From Sphingomonas desiccabilis (lineage in GTDB: Bacteria; Pseudomonadota; Alphaproteobacteria; Sphingomonadales; Sphingomonadaceae), in assembly GCF_004135605.1 (NCBI RefSeq), contig NZ_SDPT01000001.1, positions 1 through 64,000 on the forward strand: a DNA stretch of 64,000 nt, read 5' to 3'. The notes beneath the pieces are model-generated. The model was not told the origin of the DNA, did not search any database, and saw only the letters and a list, made by a program, of their open reading frames with translations. A program made the position numbers and the translations under genes. Shown here one piece after another: positions 26,589-33,413 of this stretch (position 1 is its first letter; every line of letters begins with the position of its first letter).

Positions 26589-28139
26589 ATGCGCGCGGCT
26601 CGGTCGGTCGCGCTCGCGGCGCTGCTCGCAGCGGCGTGGCCGGCCGCCGCGCAACAAGGCGTGCCGGTGCAGAGCGCCGGCAACCCAATCCTCGCGGACG
26701 GGCGCTTCTATTCGACCGATCCGGCGCCGGTGGTGCTCGACGACACGCTCTACATCCTCGCCGGCCGCGACGAGGCGCCTCCAGACGTCAACGACTTCAT
26801 CATGAACGAGTGGCAGCTGCTTGCCACGCGGGCTCCGGCCGCGGGTGCCTGGACGCACTATCCGGCGGTCGCGACGCCGGAGGGCATCTTCCAATGGGCG
26901 GAGCCCGGCCGCGCCTATGCCGGGCAGATCGTGAAGGGCCCGGATAACCGCCTTTATCTCTACGCGCCGGTGCTGGAGGCGAACACCGACGCCAAGGACG
27001 GCTTTGCCATCGGCGTCGCCGTGGCGGACCACCCGACCGGCCCCTGGGTGGACGCGCACCCCGCCGGCCCGATCGTGTCGCAGCGCGTGCCCGAACCCAA
27101 CACCATCCAGAACATCGACCCGACCGTGCTCGTCGACGACGACGGCCGCGTCTATCTCTATTGGGGGACGTTCGGGAAGCTGCGCGGCATCGAGCTGGAG
27201 CGCGACATGGTGACGCCCAAGGGGCGCCCGATTGCGGTGACGGCGCTGACCGGCTTCTTCGAGGCGCCGTGGCTGATGAAGCGCAAGGGCATCTATTACT
27301 TGCTCTACGCCGGCAACAATGCCGGCCCGGACTCGCCGTGCACGCCGACGCTCTACCACGCCTGCATCGCCTATGGCACCGCGCCGACGCCGCTGGGCCC
27401 CTGGACCTATCGCGGCACCGTGCTGAAGCCGGTGTCCTCCACCACGTCGCATCCGGGTGCGGTCGAGTATCGCGGGCAGTGGTATCTGGCCTATCACACC
27501 GCCGATGGCGCGGGCGGCGGTCACTTCCGTCGCAGCGTCGCGATCGACCGGCTGGAGTGGGACGACAGCGTCAGCCCGCCCGCGATCCGCCCGCTGGTGC
27601 CGACCCGCAGCCCGCAGCCGGTGCCGCCGCCCGGCCGCAACATCGCCCCGGCGGCCGTCCCCGCCGCCTCGAACGAGCCGGTTCCCGTGCGCTATTGGCT
27701 GCGTGCGCTCAACGACGGCGCCACCAGGGCGTCGCCGCTGCCGCCAGAGATGTGGGGCAGCGCGAGTCCCGGAAGCCCGCCGCAGCAGTGGATCGAATAC
27801 CGCTGGCCCGATCCCGTGACGGTGGAGGAATCCCGCATCTGGTTCTTCGCCGACCGACAGGCCGGCATCGCGCCGCCCGCGACCTGGCGCATCGAATATT
27901 GGGACGGCAGCTGGAAGCCGGTTCGGCGCGCCGACCGCTATGGCACCGCCGTCGGTGCCTTCCAGCGGACGCGCTTCGCTCGCCTCCGGACCCGGTGCCT
28001 GCGTGCGGTCTTCCAGGCCGCGCGTGTGGACGGAACGAACCGGGCGATGGCGGTGCAGGAGTGGGAAGTGCTCACCTCTCGGCCGACGCGGGTCACGCCG
28101 CCCGCCGGCACGATCGCTCCCTGCGACCCTCGCGGGTAG
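26589..28139 (+). CDS. GH43-family arabinosidase with C-terminal discoidin-like module
   Basis: 516 aa from ATG 26589, one base after the DUF885 stop codon, with GAGGA upstream. Signal peptide AARSVALAALLAAAWPAAA. Five-bladed propeller catalytic residues: the general base Asp in FYSTDPAPVVLDD, the pKa-modulating Asp in NIDPTVLVDDDGRVYLYWG, and the general acid Glu in FFEAPWLMKRKGIYYLLYAGN. After residue 370 a beta-sandwich (WIEYRWPDPVTVEESRIWFF...ATWRIEYWDGSWKPV) looks like a galactose-binding/discoidin carbohydrate-binding module. It would remove alpha-L-arabinofuranosyl (or beta-xylosyl) residues in the periplasm. It is the last gene of the operon started by the beta-L-arabinofuranosidase. 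Confidence 0.88.
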   Translation: MRAARSVALAALLAAAWPAAAQQGVPVQSAGNPILADGRFYSTDPAPVVLDDTLYILAGRDEAPPDVNDFIMNEWQLLATRAPAAGAWTHYPAVATPEGIFQWAEPGRAYAGQIVKGPDNRLYLYAPVLEANTDAKDGFAIGVAVADHPTGPWVDAHPAGPIVSQRVPEPNTIQNIDPTVLVDDDGRVYLYWGTFGKLRGIELERDMVTPKGRPIAVTALTGFFEAPWLMKRKGIYYLLYAGNNAGPDSPCTPTLYHACIAYGTAPTPLGPWTYRGTVLKPVSSTTSHPGAVEYRGQWYLAYHTADGAGGGHFRRSVAIDRLEWDDSVSPPAIRPLVPTRSPQPVPPPGRNIAPAAVPAASNEPVPVRYWLRALNDGATRASPLPPEMWGSASPGSPPQQWIEYRWPDPVTVEESRIWFFADRQAGIAPPATWRIEYWDGSWKPVRRADRYGTAVGAFQRTRFARLRTRCLRAVFQAARVDGTNRAMAVQEWEVLTSRPTRVTPPAGTIAPCDPRG

Positions 28140-28276
28140 CGGCCGGTCGGCGTAACGGCCGATCGCGCATGCCGCTCCGGAGCTTCCGTGTCGCCACCTA
28201 GCCAGCTTCGGGATGCACGCGGAAAGTGAGCGAGCCTGTCCGCTGCATGCCCGACAGCAACTCGAGGAAAAAAACA

Positions 28277-28339
28277 TATCGCGATAAAGAAACCGTCTGG
28301 ACATGTGCTGGTGCGTTCTCCATATTGTTTATCGCAATA
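28277..28339 (+). promoter_or_regulatory. Pair of palindromic operator-like sites upstream of ohr
   Basis: TATCGCGATA at 28277-28286 is a perfect palindrome. TATCGCAATA at 28330-28339 is the same with one change, 53 bases away (about five helical turns) on the same face. The downstream copy is 24 bases before the ATG. ohr genes are usually repressed by a MarR-type OhrR; these are candidate sites, although no such regulator lies nearby and the sequence differs from the classic OhrR box. Confidence 0.55.
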
Positions 28340-28363
28340 AGGATCTTTCGCAGGAGTCAGCAT

Positions 28364-28789
28364 ATGTCCGTCGACGTGAAGTATCGCACCTCCGCCACCG
28401 CTACCGGGGGCCGCGATGGCCGTGCCCGTACCGCGGATGGCCGCCTGGAAGTTCAGCTGGCGACGCCCAAGGAACTCGGCGGCGCCGGGGGCGAGGGGAC
28501 CAATCCCGAGCAGCTGTTCGCGGCGGGCTATGCTGCCTGCTTCCTCGGCGCGCTGAAGGTCGCGGGCCAGCAGCTCAAGGTGCGAGTGCCGGCGGAGACC
28601 AGCATCACCGCGACCGTCGGCATCGGCCCGCGTGCGGCGGGCGGCTTCGGCATCACCGCCGATCTGGAAGTGACGCTGCCCGGGGTCGAGCGCGCCGATG
28701 CGCAGAAGCTGGTCGAGGCCGCGCACCAGATCTGCCCTTATTCGAATGCCACCAGGAACAACGTGGACGTGGGCCTCAGCGTCGCCTGA
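28364..28789 (+). CDS. ohr: Organic hydroperoxide resistance protein (Ohr/OsmC family)
   Basis: 141 aa from ATG 28364, with CAGGAG upstream. The two reactive cysteines are Cys59 (FAAGYAACFLGAL) and Cys124 (HQICPYSNATRNN). The N-terminal YRTSATATGGRDGRARTADG and the PEQLFAAGYAACF block are typical of Ohr rather than OsmC proper. Ohr is a thiol-dependent peroxidase reducing organic and fatty-acid hydroperoxides, recycled by lipoylated proteins. Single gene between its own promoter and terminator. Confidence 0.95.
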   Translation: MSVDVKYRTSATATGGRDGRARTADGRLEVQLATPKELGGAGGEGTNPEQLFAAGYAACFLGALKVAGQQLKVRVPAETSITATVGIGPRAAGGFGITADLEVTLPGVERADAQKLVEAAHQICPYSNATRNNVDVGLSVA

Positions 28790-28813
28790 GCGCGGTCCCA
28801 TCGAAGTCTCTTG

Positions 28814-28843
28814 CGGGCGGGGTGGCGACACTCCGCCCGTTTT
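28814..28843 (+). terminator. Terminator after ohr
   Basis: A stem of CGGGCGGGG with CTCCGCCCG (one G:T pair) and an 8-nt loop is followed by TTTT at 28840-28843, 25 bases after the stop codon. Confidence 0.75.
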
Positions 28844-28871
28844 ACGTTCCATTGCTGCTGCCCGAACGCGA

Positions 28872-28914
28872 TTGCGTAAAACTGGGCGCTGCCATATGTC
28901 CGAGTAATACGGAC
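28872..28914 (+). promoter_or_regulatory. Possible promoter and operator of the arabinan operon
   Basis: TTGCGT (28872-28877) and TATGTC (28895-28900) are 17 bp apart. An inverted repeat GTCCG-N7-CGGAC spans 28898-28914, overlapping the -10 end. The site does not resemble the GTATAC-type operator found at the beta-L-arabinofuranosidase operon, which suggests separate control of the arabinan genes. Confidence 0.35.
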
Positions 28915-29003
28915 GCGCACTTCGCCCGGCCGTCGTGCACCCCATGAGAGGGTGGGAACCAGGCTGCGGTCTTCAGCTGCGGCAGCAAAGGGAGAGACGA
29001 CCC

Positions 29004-30596
29004 ATGATCCGGACCCTCCGTCGCGCAGCGCTTGCGCTGATGCTTTCGGCGGCGCCGCTCGCCGCAGGCGCCCAGACCGCTCCTGGTCAGAGCGCGCCCA
29101 GCCAGCCGCCGGCCGCCGGCACCGCCACCGTCTCGATCGCGGGCAACCAGCCCGGGCCGACCTATGACCGCCGCATCTTCACCCAGTTCGCCGAGCATCT
29201 GGGCCACGGCATCTACGAGGGGCTGTGGGTCGGCAAGAACTCCAAGATCCCGAACACCAACGGCTTCCGCAACGACGTGGTGGCGGCGCTCCGCAACCTT
29301 TCCGTTCCGGTGATCCGCTGGCCGGGCGGCTGCTTCGCCGACGAATATCACTGGCGTGAGGGCATCGGTCCGCAGAACAAGCGCCCGATCAAGATCAACA
29401 CCCACTGGGGCGGCGTGACCGAGCCGAACACCGTGGGCACGCACGAGTTCTTCGAGCTGCTGCGCCAGGTCGGCGCCGAAGCCTATGTCGCCGGCAACGT
29501 CGGCAACGGCACCCCGCGCGAAATGGCGGAGTGGGTCGAATACATGACCTCGCCGGCCGGCAGCCTCGCCGACGAACGCGCGAAGAACGGCCACAAGGCG
29601 CCCTGGGCGGTGCCGTTCTTCGGCGTCGGCAACGAACTGTGGGGTTGCGGCGGCAACATGCGGCCCGAGTTCGCGGCCGACGAGACCCGCCGCTACGCGA
29701 CCTTCATCAAGGCGCCGGCCGGCACCAAGATCATGAAGATCGCGGCAGGCGCGAACGTCGAGGACTATAACTGGACCGAGACGATGATGCGGGTGGCGGC
29801 GCCGCAGCTCGACGGCGTGTCGCTCCACTATTACGTCCATCCCGCCGGCGGCTGGCCGCCGCGGGCACCTGCCGTCGACTTCGACGAGAACGGCTGGGCC
29901 GATGCGCTCGCCGGCGCGTGGCGCATGGACGAGCTGATCACCAAGCACAGCGCGATCATGGACAAATATGATCCGCAGAAGCGCATCTTCCTGGCGGTCG
30001 ACGAATGGGGCGCCTGGTATGCCCAGGATCCGGGCACGCACCCGGGCTTCCTGCGCCAGCAGAACACGCTGCGCGACGCGCTGATCGCCTCGATCCACCT
30101 CGACATCTTCGCCAAGCATGCCGACCGCGTCCGCATGTCGGCGATCGCGCAGATGGTGAACGTGCTGCAGGCGATGATCCTGACCGACGGCGGCAAGATG
30201 GTGCTGACGCCGACCTACCACGTGTTCGAGATGTACAAGCCATGGCAGGACGCGACCGTGCTGCCGATCACGATCAACACGCCGTGGTACAACAAGGACC
30301 AGTTCACCATGCGTGCCGTCAGCGGTTCGGCGGTGCGCGGCAAGGACGGCAAGGTCCACATCGGCCTGTCCAACCTCGATCCGAACCAGGCGAACACCGT
30401 CACCGTCAACCTGGACGGCATCACTGCTTCTTCGGTGACCGGCCGGGTGCTGACCGCGCCCGCGATCAACGCACACAACACGTTCGACGCACCCGAGGTG
30501 GTGAAGCCTGCCGCTTTCAACGGCGCGCAGGTGAACGGCGGCACGCTGACGGTGACGCTGCCGGCCAAGTCGGTGGTCGTGCTGGAACTGCAATAA
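29004..30596 (+). CDS. GH51 alpha-L-arabinofuranosidase, exported
   Basis: 530 aa from ATG 29004, with GGGAGAG upstream and a signal peptide (LRRAALALMLSAAPLAAGA). GH51 motifs: IFTQFAEHLGHGIYEGLWVG near the N-terminus, RWPGGCFADEYHWREGIGP, the acid/base Glu211 in GVGNELWGCGG, and the nucleophile Glu334 in LAVDEWGAWYAQDPG. A C-terminal beta-sandwich completes the two-domain form. It releases alpha-L-arabinofuranosyl groups from arabinan, arabinoxylan or arabinosylated glycoproteins. Most GH51 enzymes are cytoplasmic; the signal peptide here puts it in the periplasm. First gene of an arabinan set with the two GH43 genes downstream. Confidence 0.95.
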   Translation: MIRTLRRAALALMLSAAPLAAGAQTAPGQSAPSQPPAAGTATVSIAGNQPGPTYDRRIFTQFAEHLGHGIYEGLWVGKNSKIPNTNGFRNDVVAALRNLSVPVIRWPGGCFADEYHWREGIGPQNKRPIKINTHWGGVTEPNTVGTHEFFELLRQVGAEAYVAGNVGNGTPREMAEWVEYMTSPAGSLADERAKNGHKAPWAVPFFGVGNELWGCGGNMRPEFAADETRRYATFIKAPAGTKIMKIAAGANVEDYNWTETMMRVAAPQLDGVSLHYYVHPAGGWPPRAPAVDFDENGWADALAGAWRMDELITKHSAIMDKYDPQKRIFLAVDEWGAWYAQDPGTHPGFLRQQNTLRDALIASIHLDIFAKHADRVRMSAIAQMVNVLQAMILTDGGKMVLTPTYHVFEMYKPWQDATVLPITINTPWYNKDQFTMRAVSGSAVRGKDGKVHIGLSNLDPNQANTVTVNLDGITASSVTGRVLTAPAINAHNTFDAPEVVKPAAFNGAQVNGGTLTVTLPAKSVVVLELQ

Positions 30597-30609
30597 CCTG
30601 CGGCCTTGT

Positions 30610-30688
30610 GCCCCTGCGCAGGCAGGGGCCCAGGGCCACAGGCGTGACGCATAGAAACCCTGTGCTCCTGCCTTCGCAGGAGCACAGG
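30610..30688. repeat. REPIN-like pair of palindromic repeats
   Basis: Two hairpins in inverted orientation: GCCCCTGC/GCAGGGGC at 30610-30629 and a 13-bp stem around loop CTTC at 30659-30688. The second hairpin, read in reverse complement, shares a 21-nt identical core with the repeat at 39794-39814. It lies between GH51 and GH43 inside the arabinan operon, where it may affect mRNA stability. Confidence 0.75.
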
Positions 30689-30704
30689 CGGAGGAGAGGA
30701 TACA

Positions 30705-31718
30705 ATGCTACGGTCGCTTCTGATAGGAGCCGCGCTGGTGCTGGGCGCAGCCGCCGCGACGGCGCAGCAGGCGCCCAGCCTCAACGCGCGGCTGACCGGC
30801 GACCTCGTCCCCACCCACGATCCCGTGATCGCGCGCGAGGGCGATACCTACTACGTCTTCGGCACCGGCCACGGCGATCGCCTGGTCGAGACCAAGCACT
30901 CCCCCGACCTGATCCATTGGAACGCGGGTGCGCCCGTGTTCACCAAGATGCCTGCTTGGGCGTCCAAGGCGGTGCCCGGCACCAACGGCATGTGGGCGCC
31001 CGACATCGCGTTCGTGAACGGCCGCTGGCGGCTCTATTACTCCGTGTCGACCTTCGGCTCGAACCGCTCTGCGATCGGCATGGCGACCAATGCCACGCTG
31101 GATCCGAAGTCGCCCAAGTTCGCCTGGCGCGACGAGGGCCTGGTGGTGCAGTCGATGCCCAGCGACGACTTCAACGCCATCGACCCGAACTTCGTGGTCG
31201 ACCGTCAGGGTCGCCACTGGCTGTCGCTCGGCAGCTTCTGGAGCGGCATCAAGCTGTTCGAGCTCGACCGGAAGACCGGCAAGCTCCTCCACCCGAAGGA
31301 AAAGCGCTTCTCGATCGCCCGCCGCATGGCGCCCGCGGGCGCGGCGGCACCGGTGGAGGCGCCCTTCATCGTGCCGCATGGCGACTATTACTATCTGTTC
31401 GTCTCCTACGACTATTGCTGCAAGGGCGTGAACAGCACCTATTACACCGTGGTCGGCCGATCGAAGGAGATCACCGGGCCCTATGTGGGCAAGGACGGCA
31501 GTGCCTTGATGCAGGGGCAGGGCACGATCTTCCTGCGCGCCGACCTGGAAGAGAAGCAGCGCTTCCGCGGCCCCGGCCACCCCGGCTGGCTGCACGACAA
31601 GGATGGCCGCGATTACGTGGTCTACCACGCCTATGATCGGGAGAAGAACGGCGCGCCGACGCTGCGCATCGCTCCCGTGACCTGGGGCGCCGACGGCTGG
31701 CCCGTCGCCGCCCAATGA
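30705..31718 (+). CDS. GH43 endo-1,5-alpha-L-arabinanase-like enzyme
   Basis: 337 aa from ATG 30705, with GGAGAGG upstream and a signal peptide (LRSLLIGAALVLGAAAATAQ). Single-domain GH43 propeller with Asp in PTHDPVIAREGDTYYVFGTG, Asp in FNAIDPNFVVDRQGRHWLSLGSF and Glu in VEAPFIVPHGDYYYLFVSYD. YDYCCKGVNSTYYTVVGRS and GPGHPGWLHDKDGRDYVVYHAYD are typical of the arabinanase subfamilies (GH43_4/5). It would cut the alpha-1,5-arabinan backbone in the periplasm. It sits between the GH51 gene and another GH43. Confidence 0.92.
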   Translation: MLRSLLIGAALVLGAAAATAQQAPSLNARLTGDLVPTHDPVIAREGDTYYVFGTGHGDRLVETKHSPDLIHWNAGAPVFTKMPAWASKAVPGTNGMWAPDIAFVNGRWRLYYSVSTFGSNRSAIGMATNATLDPKSPKFAWRDEGLVVQSMPSDDFNAIDPNFVVDRQGRHWLSLGSFWSGIKLFELDRKTGKLLHPKEKRFSIARRMAPAGAAAPVEAPFIVPHGDYYYLFVSYDYCCKGVNSTYYTVVGRSKEITGPYVGKDGSALMQGQGTIFLRADLEEKQRFRGPGHPGWLHDKDGRDYVVYHAYDREKNGAPTLRIAPVTWGADGWPVAAQ

Positions 31719-31747
31719 CCTCCTCTCGCCGAATCCAGGGAGCCGAC

Positions 31748-33193
31748 ATGCTTCATCTCGACCGCCGCCTCTTCCTCGCCGGTGCCGCCGGCAGCGTCGC
31801 TGCCGCCCAGGCAGCAGTCGCCGGCGTGCGCGCGCCCGGTGCCGCGGCCGCGGCCCCCGTGCCGGTGAACCCGCTCGTCAAGCAGCGCGCGGACGCGCAG
31901 GTGTTCCGCAACACCGACGGCTATTACTATCTGACCGGCTCGGTGCCGGAATACGACCGGCTGGTGCTTCGCCGCTCGCGCACGCTCGCCGGCCTCGCGA
32001 CCGCCGAGGAGCGGGTGCTGTGGCGGCATGAGGCCACCGGCCCGATGTCCGGCTTCCTCTGGGCGCCCGAACTCCACCTCTTCCAGGGCAAGTGGATCAT
32101 GTATTTCGCAGCCGGCCCCAGCGGCGGCGGTGAGGACGTGTTCCGCATCCGCACCTATGCGATCGTGTGCGACGGCCCCGATCCGATGACCGGCAACTGG
32201 AAGGTGCTGGGCAAGTTCGAGTCGCCCTTCGACGGCTTCAACCTCGACTCGACGATCTTCGAGCATCGCGGCGTCTCCTATTTTTGCTGGGCGGAGCGCG
32301 AGCCGGGGATCGAGACCAACTCCAACCTCTATTTGGCGCCGCTCAAGACCCCGCTGACGCTGGCGCGCAAGGCCGTGCGCCTGACCGTGCCGACGCTCGA
32401 CTGGGAGATCCGCGGGTTCAAGGTGGCCGAGGCGCCAGCGGTGCTCGCGCGCAACGGCCGCCTGTTCATGACCTATTCGGCAAGCGCCACCGACGATCGC
32501 TATTCGCTCGGCATGCTGACCGCGCGCGACGACGCCGACATCATGGACCCGAAGAGCTGGGTGAAATCGCCCCAGCCGGTGTTCGTGAGCTCGGAGGTGA
32601 CCAGCGTCTACGGTCCCGGCCACAACAGCTTCACCGTCGACGAGCAGGGCCGCGACGTGCTCGTCTACCACGGCCGCGATTACAAGGCGATCACCGGCGA
32701 TCCGCTGTTCGACCCGAACCGCCACACCCGCGTCCAGCGCATCTACTACCGCGAGGACGGCACCCCCGATTTCGGCATCCCGGTCGGCAACGGCCCGGTG
32801 CCGGATCGCTTCTCGCCCGCAAATGCGCCCAAGCAGTTCGTGCGGCACGACGGCGATCGCGTGGTGGTGGGGCAGGGTTCGATTCCGTCCAGCCAGTTCC
32901 GCAGCGTCGAGAGCATGGCAGGTTCGGGCGCCATCGCGCTGGCGCCCATCGACGTGACCGACCGGGTCCTGTTCGCCGCCCCCGACGGCAGCGTCCGTCT
33001 GGCCCAGCCGCTGCGCGACCGTCAGTTCGTGCTTCGCAGCAGCTTCGTGCGCGAGGCGGTCGACCGCGACACGGTGCGGTTCGCACTCGCCGGTCGTCCC
33101 AATATGGTACTCGCCCATGTCGGCGGCGAGCTCCGGCTCGTGGCGCGCGCCACGCGCGGCAACACCCAGAACAGCGTCTTCCGCGTCAGCTGA
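31748..33193 (+). CDS. GH43 arabinosidase with C-terminal AbfB-like module, Tat-exported
   Basis: 481 aa from ATG 31748, chosen because AGGGAG lies upstream and the product begins with the Tat-type LDRRLFLAGAAGSVAAAQAAVAG. An upstream in-frame ATG at 31715 overlaps the previous stop and is less likely. Catalytic residues: Asp in KQRADAQVFRNTDGYYYLTG, Asp in FNLDSTIFEHRGVSYFCWAE, Glu in VAEAPAVLARNGRLFMTYS. The C-terminal 110 residues (PSSQFRSVESMAG... FVLRSSFVREAVDRDT... GGELRLVARA) resemble an AbfB (CBM42) arabinofuranose-binding beta-trefoil. It is probably an exo-acting alpha-L-arabinofuranosidase or arabinanase, and the last gene of the operon. Confidence 0.87.
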   Translation: MLHLDRRLFLAGAAGSVAAAQAAVAGVRAPGAAAAAPVPVNPLVKQRADAQVFRNTDGYYYLTGSVPEYDRLVLRRSRTLAGLATAEERVLWRHEATGPMSGFLWAPELHLFQGKWIMYFAAGPSGGGEDVFRIRTYAIVCDGPDPMTGNWKVLGKFESPFDGFNLDSTIFEHRGVSYFCWAEREPGIETNSNLYLAPLKTPLTLARKAVRLTVPTLDWEIRGFKVAEAPAVLARNGRLFMTYSASATDDRYSLGMLTARDDADIMDPKSWVKSPQPVFVSSEVTSVYGPGHNSFTVDEQGRDVLVYHGRDYKAITGDPLFDPNRHTRVQRIYYREDGTPDFGIPVGNGPVPDRFSPANAPKQFVRHDGDRVVVGQGSIPSSQFRSVESMAGSGAIALAPIDVTDRVLFAAPDGSVRLAQPLRDRQFVLRSSFVREAVDRDTVRFALAGRPNMVLAHVGGELRLVARATRGNTQNSVFRVS

Positions 33194-33201
33194 CGCGGAA
33201 G
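33178..33201 (+). terminator. 24-bp perfect palindrome spanning the stop codon
   Basis: The last codons and TGA of the GH43 gene lie inside a perfect 24-bp palindrome (arms 33178-33189 and 33190-33201), followed by TTT and a later CTTTTCTCTC. As RNA it can form a hairpin with a small loop. It may act as an intrinsic terminator or 3' stabiliser built into the coding end. Confidence 0.5.
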
Positions 33202-33229
33202 TTTCGCCCGCTTTTCTCTCCTGACCCTG

Positions 33230-33263
33230 CTGGCCCCGCACGGCTCTGCCGTTGCGGGGCCAG
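33230..33263. terminator. Strong hairpin, end of arabinan operon
   Basis: CTGGCCCCGCACGGC pairs with GCCGTTGCGGGGCCAG with one bulged base and a 3-nt loop TCT. It lies in the 220-bp gap before the next TonB receptor. The T-run is weak, so it is a probable but not certain terminator. Confidence 0.6.
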
Positions 33264-33413
33264 TGCTGCGTGACTTTCGGGCAACGCTGCCCGCTTGCTG
33301 TGCAGCGGCCTTGCGAATGCAGCTTGCCGTCGCCCAGCTGTTGCCGTAATTTTGTAGGAGTAAAGTTTCGATCAATTACGCCCGGTCGCCAAGCCCGGCG
33401 AGGGGAGAGGCAC

